A stretch of DNA of 64,000 bases, from assembly GCA_013396635.1 (NCBI GenBank), contig WBMW01001276.1:73519-137518 (forward strand). The letters are read 5' to 3'. Positions 1 to 10,968 of this stretch are shown piece after piece. A program made the position numbers and the translations under genes. Within the stretch, counting starts at the first letter, position 1, and each line of letters starts with the position of its first letter. Source of the DNA: Penelope pileata. Taxonomy: Eukaryota; Chordata; Aves; Galliformes; Cracidae. Below the pieces are notes generated by a model, which was given only the letters and a program-made list of their open reading frames with translations, had not been told where the DNA came from and did not search any database.

Positions 1-3000
1 TCTTCTTTGTATGACAATAGTTAGCATACCAGATTAGTGGTCTTCATGTATTTCAGACCCTTCAACAATGAAATTGAGAGGCGTTTCAAAGCTATCCCGT
101 GCATCTTGCAAATGCAGCAGTTTTCTGAAATAATCAAATTCAATGTGAAAGAGAAAATATTTTGTAAAATGAAAGAAAATTCTAGGCAATTTATTTTTTC
201 TTCTTTGACTAAGATTTCAACTATGGAGATAAAACTCTATGGATAATAATTTATATTATCTTTATTATCAGGTTTATATTCTATGATGATGTTTTAAAAA
301 TTGTGCAACTGTGGAGACCTATGCTAAATGTTATTTTTCAAGGATGACCTATGAACAATAAAGGAAAAATCCTTCCTCTGCCTCCATACATTTAAAAGTG
401 AAACAAAACAAAACCAATCCTAAAATATCCTTCTTCCACCCTGAAGTCAAATCCAATAGCTCTCGCAGAGCTTACTGTTTTCTATCTGGACCTGATTTTA
501 AAAGTAGGCCTTTTTGCTATAATACAAAAAAAAAAAAAAAAAGTATCCCTAAGAGAAAGGGTTCTGAAATTTGTGCCCCAAAAACCAACACGCTAGATAT
601 TCAGTGTTTTTTGGCTGATGTTTTTTTTCACACTTATAATTCCTGAGCGATAGAATTCATTTTTGCCAGAACTCAAAATACAATGGATTCAAGATTTTGG
701 TATCATTGCTCCAACCAGCTTCACTTGTCGTACGTAGGGCTACATTAGCTGATAAATTAGATGCACTGCTTATTAGACCATCTACCCTGACTTTAACTTA
801 AAAAAAAAAAAAAATGGAGGGCTCAGTAATTTTCTGAGCTGATTGGACAATTTGGACAATTTGTCATGGAGGTAAATAGGAGCTTAGAAGATTGTGCTTC
901 TGGAAAACTCCATAAGTAAGGTAAATCCAAGAGAAAACACAACCAAAACAAATTTCAACCTTGAAGTGAAAAGAAGCATCTGTCATCAACCATATTAGTC
1001 ACAATAGCTGGAGAACAATTAAATCCTCTGTAGGTAGAGAAAGACCATGACAAAAAGAGGAAATTTACTTCTTTCTGCTTTTCAAACAAAGACAACTCAG
1101 TGTTACAGACTCATGATGCTTTTACTAGACTTGTCTTCCTTGTAATGGAGTTCCTGATCAGTATATCTAAATGTAAAAAATCTGAAAGTTTAATTTTTTC
1201 CTTTATTATTAAAAACAAAAAAATTACGAGAGAAAAATAGAAAAAGAATCTTTCACTGCTGTCAAACAGTGATACCACATAGGATGACAGTGTGAACAGT
1301 AATTAAAATTTGGTACATATACATAAAACGTGGGGTAAAATATACCACCTACTGATGTGTGAGTTTACAAAGCTCACGGAAACTTACCAACATCTACATT
1401 AAGGCAACACTATCAACAATGAAAGTCATTTCTTAGATGTACTTTAATTGCTTTCAGGTGCATTTGTTTTGTAAACCTGTCCATTGCATTATTATTTGTG
1501 TACTCTACAGAGGACAAACAAAGTATTGCAAAAGTGTTGCTAGTTTTGACAAACAATTTTTCATAAAGCTCTCACCTTCTCAGCAGTCCTTTGCCGCTCC
1601 TTGGTGCAACTTTTTATAAGCTGTAGACTGTGTGACATATTTTTCAAGACCTTCTTTGAGGGAGAGGACAGGAATTAAAGGAGGAAAATTTTCACAGAAA
1701 ATTTCTGTATTAGACAAAGATTTAGACACAAAAAGTTGCAGAAATAGCAACCTGGAAGTGATCTAGAAAATGGCAATAAAATATTTAAAAATGACAGAAT
1801 GGTGACCAGCTCTTATTTGAAGATAAATAGATTATGGGAAACAAAGTCACCAATCTTTTGTTCTGTTTATACCTATATGCCCACCTTGACAAGCTAATTT
1901 GAGCAAACCATTCTGCCTCTGAGCTTTTGTCAAATAGAAGGAGAAATAAGTCATTCAAATGTGTTAGTTCTAGCACAAAACTATCATGCAGTGCAGGCCA
2001 AACCTATTTGACTTTGTTTGTTTTTTCCCTACATATTCTGGCAATGCTACACCTCATAAGCTATCTCTAAGTATTTTGTGTCTGTGTCTTTCAGATTTCT
2101 CACTGGTTCTGTAACTCCTAAATTTAGCTGTTTGGCTTTTAGGTGTAATCTTAGTGTCTGAGGCTCTAGTACAGTCAGTGCAGATCTACTCAGTATAATC
2201 AGTAGACTATTGAAAGCTGTTCAGGTGAACCAAGGTAGATAATTGCTTTAAGATTAACAAGTAGTTCTTGTCACTCTTACCTTTTGTGACTGAACTGTGA
2301 ATACAGAAAATGATGTTCTGGCAAATTTTATAAAGCACAAATACTAAAAAATAAGTGCAGTTTACGTATTATATATGAGGAAAGAGTTCTGGCAAGAACA
2401 CATTTTTTTGCCATAGCTCCCAAGTGTCAGTTAAATGCACATAGGAAATCCCATATTTTGTTGGATATTCAGAAGATAGCAAGGTCTACCTTGGCCTTTA
2501 GAAATTACAAGGAGTAATACAAGTCTTAGATATTTTTGAGAAATTCATTTTTTTGCTTCACTACAGATTTATTGTGTGAACTAGTGGAATTCTCCTAATA
2601 GGAGCTCTATACAAAGTAGTCTGGAAGCAGATACTAAAATTACCTTTTTCATACATAAGTTTTTCAGATCCAGGTTAAACTGGATCAGACCCAGACTTGG
2701 AGGAGTTGAGCCATCCAACATGACCTTTTCTTAGTGACTTTTGTAGACAAGTGTCAATCTCTGGGCTTTAAAGATTTTCTGAATGTTCCAACAGAGCAGT
2801 AATAATAACAAGAACAATAGGGATTAGAGAACACTAGTTATTTATTAACTACAATTAACTAATCTAAAGAAAATGTTGATAAGAGACTCAAGGGGCATAT
2901 ATGCGGTATAAACATGCAAGGAAAGGGCAAGCCTGAAAACACAGTCTGAGAGAACAGAGAAATTGTTAGAAATGGAACAAAATATCATAGGGAAGCACTT

Positions 3001-3659
3001 TCTATCACAGTGTGCAAATCGTCTCCAGCAAAATGCGAAGTGGAAGACACATGACAATAGAATCATCTTGAAGATATATCAAATGCAGATCAGATACAGG
3101 AACAATAAATGCATAATATAGTTTGTGTAAATAAGCTGCCATCTGTCCCGCTCCAATTATCGGAGTGAGGGGAGATTCTTGAATATAGCTGGAGTGAGAC
3201 TGAGACACAAATGAGGTCAAATGTCATCTGACCAGTTTAATAAAATTCTGGTCAGTGAGGGAGATGGGGATGGGGAAGCAGGCGATAGTAAAAGATAGGA
3301 AGTAAGAGCAAGGGTTACATATAAAAAAGCGGGGACAGTCACCACCATGCACCCCATGCTGTTGTATCGATCCAGAAATATCTTTATGTCCGTGTGGAAG
3401 CAAGGGAGCAAGTGTTTCCTCCCTGACATGTTGAGTACCAAAGATGCACTTAATGGTGAGATTCACTAAACTGAAGGCAGTGTGTTTGAAAGGTTAGGTA
3501 TGTTTATAGTGAATTTCTGGTAACTGAAGTATCACTGTGAAGTATCCCCTTTCCAGTTTTTACTGAACTGTGTGTTTGTTGGAAATACTCTACGTGAATG
3601 TCTTCCCTTATGTTTTCTTTGGCTTATGGTTAGTATAAATTGCTTTTTCTCAAACAGAG
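1..3659. other. Unique AT-rich non-coding DNA
   Basis: I see no gene, recognisable repeat or RNA here. There are short A-runs near 525 and 800. Open frames are short and look like chance. The stretch 3120-3460 is somewhat less AT-rich and open in two overlapping minus-strand frames, but nothing in the translations is recognisable. Confidence 0.6.
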
Positions 3660-3709
3660 TGAATCCGAGAAATTAACAGCAAGGATTCTCACTGTTAAGC
3701 AAGTATTCC

Positions 3710-3715
3710 TTTATT
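3710..3715 (-). other. Poly(A) signal AATAAA of the ERV LTR
   Basis: AATAAA on the minus strand, 67 bases downstream of the TATA box. This is the usual R-region arrangement of a retroviral LTR. Confidence 0.45.
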
Positions 3716-3781
3716 AGCAGCGCCAGGCAGCACTGGGGATAGCTCCACCCTAAGTGCAGTGCACCCCTAGAGAACACACTT

Positions 3782-3790
3782 CCTTATATA
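3782..3790 (-). promoter_or_regulatory. TATA box of the ERV LTR
   Basis: The minus strand reads TATATAAGG, upstream of the LTR's AATAAA signal and well placed to start transcription in R. This is a sequence match only; activity is unknown. Confidence 0.45.
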
Positions 3791-4099
3791 CCTACAAAGA
3801 AATGCATAAACATTACATTTTCCTAGAAGTCTATACATATGCAAGACTATTCTAGGAACTAATGAATATATGCTCATGTCATCCAGCGCATGCGTTGATG
3901 TTGTGTGGGGCAGCTCTGAGGGTCTCTCGGTGGTTATTGGGGAGTCTTCTTCACTATGATCCTCTTCATCACCGTGTCATTGTCATGGGTACTATCTGCT
4001 GCCTCCCTCTGGCCACCACAAACCAGTCTTTGTTCCTTTGTGTATAAAATTGACAAAGTCAGCACTTCTTCACACACTTCAACAACTTCATTGTCTTCG

Positions 4100-4500
4100 C
4101 TAACCTTCTGCTACTGTAGCAGTTAGATATGACAGCACAAGAAAGATACATTTCCTGCTGGATATGCACACACACTGTATCAGTCCCTCCTTTTCAGAGT
4201 TTGAAGCAGTGGCCAACTGTTTCCCATGCAACTCCTCAGGGTTAGCCACACAGCAACAATTACAGCATTGGATCATTATGCAGACTAAAGTAAAAACAGC
4301 AACTACAGCTATGATAGTCAGAAACAATTGTTTGAGCCATTATAGATTGGCAGTTAGTGTATTCCAGATTTTCTCGAGATCAGTTGCAATCCTTCTGCTC
4401 TGATCTATATGCATGCAGCAGCTCATGTTAGCAACTGTACAGATGCATCCTTGTGAGGCAAGTGAGAGATCTAAAGCCATTCTATTTCATATTGCCATCT
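4100..4500 (-). pseudogene. Broken retroviral env transmembrane (TM) subunit
   Basis: The minus-strand frame shows a C-X6-CC motif (4441 to 4415), then about 30 residues, then a strongly hydrophobic span rich in I, V, L and F (about 4330 to 4260), then a cysteine cluster and a hydrophilic tail that ends at 4100. In retroviral envelopes this is the end of the TM ectodomain, the membrane anchor and the cytoplasmic tail. An in-frame TAA (4340-4342) lies just before the anchor, and the frame is lost again upstream of about 4490. The protein cannot be made. The family cannot be fixed by eye. Confidence 0.55.
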
Positions 4501-4677
4501 GGGATAATCTTAATACTTCTATCTGCAAAGCTTGGAGTATCTAACTCAGCACGCGTATACTGTGCAAGTAACTAAACGAAGGCCGAGGCCCTGCTTCAAG
4601 AGGATTGAGTCAGGGGAGACACATCACACAAGCGAGGAAGCCTTTTTATGAAGTATTTTTTTAATTAAAGAGTTCTC

Positions 4678-4706
4678 ATTAATAACATCAAGCTGTTGTT
4701 ATTAAT
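4678..4706. repeat. Perfect 10-bp inverted repeat (hairpin)
   Basis: The arms ATTAATAACA (4678-4687) and TGTTATTAAT (4697-4706) pair perfectly around a 9-base loop. It lies inside the degraded ERV region. No known role. Confidence 0.6.
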
Positions 4707-4917
4707 AAAAGATACCTACACATTACACTCACACGTTCACTCTCACTTACTGGAGCAGGGGGGACACATTGATGCCACTTGCCTTCTAGGTAAGAGTCTG
4801 ATGGCACTCCATCAGAAGGATGTTTGTTTTGTGGAGCATTTATGTAACACTGTAGTCTTGCAAGGCACAAAGCAGCTGCTGCTCTCTTAGAGTAACACAG
4901 CCTGTTGTTGATGTCTA

Positions 4918-5105
4918 CTGTGGGTTGAAGGCCTGGCACAGATTCAGAAAAGTTGTGTTCTGACTTTCTGACTTCATTAATTCTTGCAGATCTAGCAGGC
5001 TGCTGGTTTCCAGATCTTGTCCATAAGCTTGTTCACAGTCCATACACAGCATGTGCTTTTCCTTTTTCCAGCCTGTTGTTTTCCAGTAGGTAGTTGTCCA
5101 TCCAA
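4918..5105 (-). pseudogene. Possible env surface-subunit remnant
   Basis: About 60 codons are open on the minus strand between about 5105 and 4918, rich in W, K and paired C and ending in a TAG. It lies upstream of the TM remnant in the same orientation, where the surface subunit would be. A neighbouring frame (4939 to 4688) is also open, which suggests frameshifts. I do not recognise a specific envelope family; the call rests mainly on position. Confidence 0.3.
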
Positions 5106-5110
5106 ATTAT

Positions 5111-7869
5111 TAAAACATGAAATTTTTTCATATTTAAACAGACATAAAGGAGACTGTTCTGACAGGATCAACTCTACATCTTTCTAGTGCTTTTTGCCTG
5201 TTTGTTGTCTTACCTTACAAAATAATTGACTTTTGTCAGATTTTGTATAGGTGTTCTTCAGTTAACAATAGTTCTGTCATAGTATATACTCATAGATTCT
5301 CTAAGTTCTCCTTTAATTCAGTTGCCCACATTTCTTTCCTTTTTCTCATTCCTACATATGGTTCTAAATAATTCCTCCAAGATTTAGATGTAAATATCCT
5401 TCAAATATTGGTTACCTTTTCCCTGCACGTCTCTTACCCTTAACAGAGCTAATGAATACATGTCTTACTCCTTCAAATGTGATATTTTCTTCAATTTTAC
5501 CTTCTTAGTATGTCTCATCACATTGCATATGACTTCAAAATCATAATATATCAGCAGTGAACAGGAAATGATAGGTGGGACATAACTTATCTGCCTGTCT
5601 CTGATCCCTTTAACACGGGGACTTGTGAGTAACTTTCCTGTTTTGATATTGTGCCTTTTTTTTTTCCCAAGTTTTCCTAATCTCTCTCTCTTACATGTAT
5701 TGTTTCACTGTTTTGTACATTAGCTTTAAAGACTGTGAGAAGCAGATGGAGTAGTTTGGCCACTGGGTGGGGAGATCTTGTGTAATAAAACTGCAACCAA
5801 CTTTCTCAACATGGAGGTCTGACGTCTTACTAAGCCCTTCAGGAAAAAGTAAAAGAGCAAGGTTTCCTACATCCTGGTAATATACTAAATTATATTTTGC
5901 ATCTCTGCAATGCCCCATAAGCAGTTAGGTTGATTTATGTAAACGTGATTGCAGTTTGCATTTAATCTGTAGTGCACAAAGTGTCGTTAACATTTGAAAG
6001 AATTCAGGAGGTGTGAACAGCTTTAATGATTACAACAGAATCACTGTTGCTAAAGACAAATAAGCTGAACATTTTTTTAAGAAATGCACTAAAATATATG
6101 CATTGCTCAAACAGTATCAGTTCAAGCAAATTTGTAATAATAGTTTAATAAATTTGGAATGTGTATATCATAAAGGCTTTAGCAGCCATGCATTGCAAAA
6201 ATATGGCAGATATAAAATGTATTTATTGTTCTTACTTAGATAATTAAAGAATGTGACCGTTGGAAAAGAGCTCCCTGTAAGGACAGTCATTGCAATCTCT
6301 CAAGATATTTATCAAGCAATAACATCTCGTACTCAAGTGCTTCAATACCTTTTGCTATTAGACACCTTTAAAAATAATGACAAGTTGCAGTTTCTATGAG
6401 CAGTAGAACTTGGAGATCTATAGCTCAGGGAAGCTGCAGGGTGGGAACAGTATAAGCATGATAAATAAAATGTATTGGAAGCAGTAACTCATTTTTATTT
6501 CCTCAGTTACAGTGATAGAAAGAAACCAATGCAAAACTATCACACTTGAATTCTGTATTGTTGGGAACCTTTTAACTTAGATTTTTTTTTTTTCCTTTAA
6601 AAATTACTTTGTAAAACTGGATGCTCTTGTAAGTGGCAAAACTATTAACCTTGGAAGGCTGAAGTCTACTCACATTGAGGGATAATAGTTCAGACACTAG
6701 CATTCAACATGTTAATTGACAAGTAGTAGTGACATTACAGATTCATTTTAATGTCATTCTCTGCTCTTGTAAATTGTCATTGTTCTCTTGAGATCAGTGT
6801 TAACTGAGTTTTCATACTCCTTCAGACCCTGACAACTTTGTGAAAAGTAAAAATTTGGTATTCTCACTTGAGCAAAGATTACACTGACATGATGTGTAAA
6901 TCAAGGACCCTTTAAAAAACATGCTAACTTAGTGGAGCTGGCCCTTATTACAAATATGAACCAGGGCAGTGATTGTAAGGGTGTTTTTTCTATTTTAGAA
7001 GTTGAACGAGAATCATCAAATATTTCTCTGTGGTAATTAAAAGTTCAGATAAGCAAAATTTCCCACAGAGCTTCTCTATCAGCCAACATCTAAAAAATTT
7101 ACTCGTGTTCTTGTGGGAAAACAACTGATGAACAACTTTCTTACATTTAAGATTTACTCTGATTTTATAGTAACAAACATTGAGCTTTTAAGATAAAGTT
7201 TATTTGAAACAATTTGTAACATTTACTTATCATCTAGACTTGATTTTAAAATATCAGCAGAATAAAGAACTTGCAGATTGATATTTTTTTCTCATTTTTT
7301 TTTCCCTCTGAATATTTCAGTACGATGAATGATATCCTCTGTTAAAATCCTGGCCATGTTTGAATCAGTAGGAATCATTAAAAGCCAGGATTTTACCTCC
7401 CTTATTCATCTGTTCCAAAAAAAGAAATTAAATTAGCTTCCTACAGTCTGAACAAATGTCTCTGACTACATCTACACAGTCCTCCATGCTCAGCCATGTG
7501 CCAGATACGCTCTCATTGTGTATAATTTGTTTTTAACAGGTCTAGATTAGCTCTGACAATTGGGATTCCACTTTCAGGCATCCTATAGGCAGAATATAGG
7601 CTTGTGCTCAAGTTGTAGACCATCAGCAAAGTGATTTTGCCTTTACATTTTCTTGTAATGTAGATACCTTGGTCTAGGATTCCTTGGCTACTGGTTTGAG
7701 GTAACAAAATAAGTTGCAAGCAATTCATGTTTGGGTAATTACATCTAGTCAGTTACTTTATTGTCTCATTCCATTCCTGCACTAAATATGGCTGTTTTCC
7801 ATGATGGTTGATTTTTAGAACAGAGAGCTCGGTTTTACTTAAAGTACAAAATAGTTAATTGTGTGCCTT
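5111..7869. other. Unique AT-rich non-coding DNA
   Basis: No gene or repeat recognised. 5985-6400 has a complex non-repetitive texture with several TAAT cores, of the kind often seen in conserved non-coding elements, but conservation cannot be judged from one sequence. There are T-runs near 6580 and 7290. Confidence 0.5.
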
Positions 7870-8392
7870 AGAATCACAGAATTGTAGGGGTTGGAAGGGA
7901 CCTTGAGAGGTCATCGAGTCCAACCCCCCTGCCAAAGCAGGTTCCCTAGTACAGGTCGCACAGGTAGATGTCCAGACGGGTCTTGAGTATCTCCAGGGAA
8001 GGAGACTCCACAACCTCCCTGGGCAGCCTATTCCAGTGCTCTGTCACCCGCACCATGAAGAAGTTATTTTTCACGTTGATGTGGGACTTCCTATGCTCTA
8101 GTTTTTGCCCATTTCCCCTTGTCCTGTCCCCACAGACCACTGAAAAGAGATTGCCCGTGTCCATTTGCCTCCTGCACATAAGATATTTGTAGACATTAAT
8201 AAAATCCCCTCTCAGCCTTCTTTTCTTCAGGCTGAACAGACCCAGATTACCGAGCCTCTCCTCATAAGGGAGATGCTCCAGGCCCTCTACCATCTTTGTG
8301 GCCCTCCACTGGACTCTTTCCAGGAGGTCCCTGTCTTTCTTATACTGGGGAGCCCAGAACTGGTTACAGTACTCCAAGTGAGGCCTGACCAG
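7870..8392 (-). mobile_element. CR1 LINE 3' fragment with RT C-terminal remnant
   Basis: The minus strand ends in the CR1 tail (plus strand: AGAATCACAGAATTG at 7870). The frame 8402 to 7946 encodes the C-terminal part of CR1 ORF2 downstream of the reverse transcriptase catalytic core: LVRPHLEYCNQFWAPQ, then DLLERVQWRATKM, LEHLPYEERL, GLFSLKKRRLRGDF, GDRTRGNGQKL and VTEHWNRLPREVV. This frame is unbroken for about 150 codons, so the copy is fairly young, but it is 5'-truncated at about 8392 and lacks endonuclease and RT active site. Confidence 0.95.
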
Positions 8393-10426
8393 AATGTAGA
8401 AAGAACTTTTAAGCATTTAAAATTTGTAATATGAAACCATTTTACTGACATAGCTGAACATTAACTTTGTAAAGTTGAAGTTATCATTTTGTTCAGCCCC
8501 TGAATCTATTTGATTTTTGCTTTTAATCTAAAACCTAAATATACACAGAGCTTAGTAATCTGCAATCTACAACCTATTCCAGTAACCCTCATTGTACTAT
8601 ATGCTTACAAATAGTCTGATCAATTGTAGTCTGATCAGATATTCAGATAGATAGTCTGATCAACTATTTCAAACAGTTGAAAGTAATACGATTATTAAAT
8701 GAATGCTAGTAGCATGGCTCTGTTAGTGGAGGATTGGCCCTTTTATCTGGTGTGAAAATTGTGAATATGAAATTCTCTGTGGGTGGGTGGCATGTTTTGA
8801 AAATTCATAGTCTCCACATAATTGTAAGGTTGTAGATGAAGTGAATTACGTTATGTATACATTAGCATGTTCTTCTCTTTACTCTTGAATTACTGTGATT
8901 TATCTCACCTTTAGCAGGATAAAGATGAATGTATCTGAGAAGTGCTGCACTGTAAGTTCACTAAGCTTTTGCATCCTATAATCACAGAATTGCATGAGAA
9001 TTGCATGGCTGTTCAGTAATGCATTTATTTTTAAAAAAAATTAGACTAATATATACTATTGATGCAGACAAATGTTTAATAGTACCTTTGATCTATGTAT
9101 CTATATAAGAAATAGTGCACTGAAAATAATATTTTTTTTGTAAGATTCATATTTGCTTTTGAAGCCATTTTTAGCTAGTGAAACTCACTAATTTACAATT
9201 TTCCAATCTGAATAAAAAAAATCTAAGGAATAGACAAATTTTGTAACCAATTAAGAGTATATTGCATACTGCATGCTTTTTCCTCATAAAATAGACATCT
9301 ATTTTTCCAGTACAAATACTGAATATTTCCAAATGTAATGCAAAGAAGCACAGTTAAACATCTTTGTCTTCCTCCCTTCCCTCTTTTTTTTTTTTACATA
9401 GAGACACAGGTGTGCTTTCCATGCGTTCATCAAATTACAAATAAGAATCTTCCCATCTCTTTCCTGTCATTTCTACTTCATTTGGTATACTTTGTTCCGT
9501 GATATAAAAAGATTCCTTCTTTCTCTCTCTCTCATCCCTAAGCAACAGAATGCTCAGAATGTTTGGTCTCTTTCAGAAGAAACATCACTATTTCACTCAG
9601 AGGCCAAAAGTCTTCTCTATTGATAATTTGCAGTCTCTATGCTCTTTCAGTTACAAACCCCTGTTCTATTGTGTTATGGGATAGAACAGGTACCAAAAGA
9701 TATGCTTGAAATTTTAAAGACAAGAGTATTGCAGAAAGCTTTCAAGCAGGAATATTTATACATTAATTATCCTAGTATATTAAAAATGTTTAAAAGAGTC
9801 TGAAATATATTTATTCCTGATTTTTAAAGCAAAAAAGCATCACAGCTTTTATAGGCCACCTTGATTTTAGTTCATGTTTTTTGACTGTATGATTGTGCTA
9901 GCTAACGTGATATAATACAGAAATGTATGTGTATAGATAGATAAATATATATTTTTTACTAAACGTTATCCTGTAGACATAGCAGTTGGAGCCAGGATCA
10001 AAAGTGTATAGATCTCATACAGATAATTGCATAAATATTGGGACCACATTTTAGAAGTAAGAACAGATCAGTAACTGGGAACTGCAACAATAACTGTAAG
10101 ACATGAGGAACAACATGAGTATAAATTAAATAGAATGGAATTAATCACTTCTAAGTCCAAGAGCAGATAAAGAGAGTGGACTGAAATTCATATACTGGCT
10201 CACCAAAGCCTTTTGCGGGTTCTGCGGTTTAACTGCAGAACATAAATAGAGTCCAGTAAATAATTAATATACCCTTACTGACTTTACATTAAAAAGATCT
10301 GAGATCTAGGAGTAGATAAAAATTAGATAGTGAGAGGGCAAGAACTATAGGAAAAGTTAATGGAAAGTGATATTGCAAGAAATGCAGGCAATGCATCAGA
10401 ACAATAATACAGTAAATATATACATA
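8393..10426. other. Unique AT-rich non-coding DNA
   Basis: No gene seen. 8612-8662 contains three exact copies of an 11-mer (listed separately). T-runs occur at 9130 and 9385, and there is a pyrimidine-rich patch near 9510. Confidence 0.6.
8612..8662. repeat. Three copies of an 11-mer with TGATCA core
   Basis: TAGTCTGATCA occurs exactly at 8612-8622, 8627-8637 and 8652-8662. Its last six bases are palindromic. This is probably a small local duplication. Confidence 0.6.
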
Positions 10427-10968
10427 GGTTGCTCCAAAAGTAATGCCTCCTAGCTGTTTCCGTGGAAACTACATGTACAAAGAGCACAATAACACTGTTT
10501 GATAAAGCAAATTCTCAGCTACAGAAAGCTGTTTTTCAACATATTCATCGAGCATTATGCCATGCATTTTCACCAACAATGAACAAGATCTTGCGTGCTG
10601 CGTTCATAAAAACCTGCATGGCTGTCCAGAATGTGGCTCATCTTTCACATTGCTGTTGCCACTGCTGAAACACACTGCTGACATCCACTGTTTGATCTCT
10701 ATAAACATTCAGCAGGCATCAAAGAATGTCAGTGAGTGCCATTTTTTCCTCATGGAGGAATTCAATTCCACACCTTTGCTTCATCTGCACTTCCAAGTCA
10801 GATGCCATTTTGTCAGACTGCTCCTCTGCTGTCACCTGTCACATGGCAACAAAATGTAATGAAATTTTGGCAGAGAGGTTCAGCCTCTACTGTCATGCCA
10901 CCAACATACACCTATGACATCACTGGCCAACAGAATAAAATAGGAGGCATTACTTTCAAAGCAGCCCC
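10427..10968 (-). mobile_element. Non-autonomous mariner (Galluhop/Mariner1_GG-like MITE), copy 1
   Basis: Terminal inverted repeats bound this element: the left end GGTTGCTCCAAAAGTAATGC follows a TA dinucleotide (10425-10426), and the right end is about 22 of 26 identical in reverse complement. The minus strand carries decayed remains of a mariner transposase: the N-terminal DNA-binding region is joined directly to the C-terminal end, and the whole DD34D catalytic core is missing. The same join is present in the copies at 44374 and 60791. Length is about 540 bp against roughly 1.2-1.3 kb for a full mariner. Transposition must have used transposase from another copy. Confidence 0.85.

Larger units (their letters stand above)
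3660..4085 (-). repeat. Putative 3' LTR of the endogenous retrovirus
   Basis: On the minus strand the order is U3-like sequence, a TATA box (3782-3790), about 70 bases, a canonical AATAAA signal (3710-3715), then a short U5-like end. A terminal CA can be placed at 3660-3661, where the plus strand reads TG. The upstream U3 boundary is not certain; it follows the end of the env-like frame near 4100. No clear target-site duplication was found. Spacing of TATA box and poly(A) signal fits a short R region. Confidence 0.5.
3660..5110 (-). mobile_element. Truncated endogenous retrovirus (env remnant plus 3' LTR)
   Basis: Read on the minus strand, this block runs from a broken env-like region (about 5110 down to 4100) into an LTR-like sequence (about 4090 down to 3660). 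Order and orientation are those of the 3' end of a provirus. No gag, pol, primer-binding site or 5' LTR is present above 5110, so the copy is 5'-truncated. The transmembrane part has a C-X6-CC motif, a hydrophobic span and a cysteine-rich juxtamembrane segment. Stops and frame changes show that it is dead. The LTR class is not recognised; the env TM architecture is the gamma-type seen in many avian and mammalian ERVs. The family assignment is inference. Confidence 0.6.

Noticed and set aside
37..646. Short plus-strand frames at the start of the window as genes
   Set aside because: They are 60-80 codons, AT-rich, without similarity to known proteins, and one crosses an A-run.
7968..8434. Plus-strand frames over the CR1 at 7.9-8.4 kb
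   Set aside because: They are antisense shadows of the CR1 ORF2 remnant.
8970..8995. AATCACAGAATTGC as a further CR1 tail
   Set aside because: Only about 12 bases match and no CR1 3' UTR follows.
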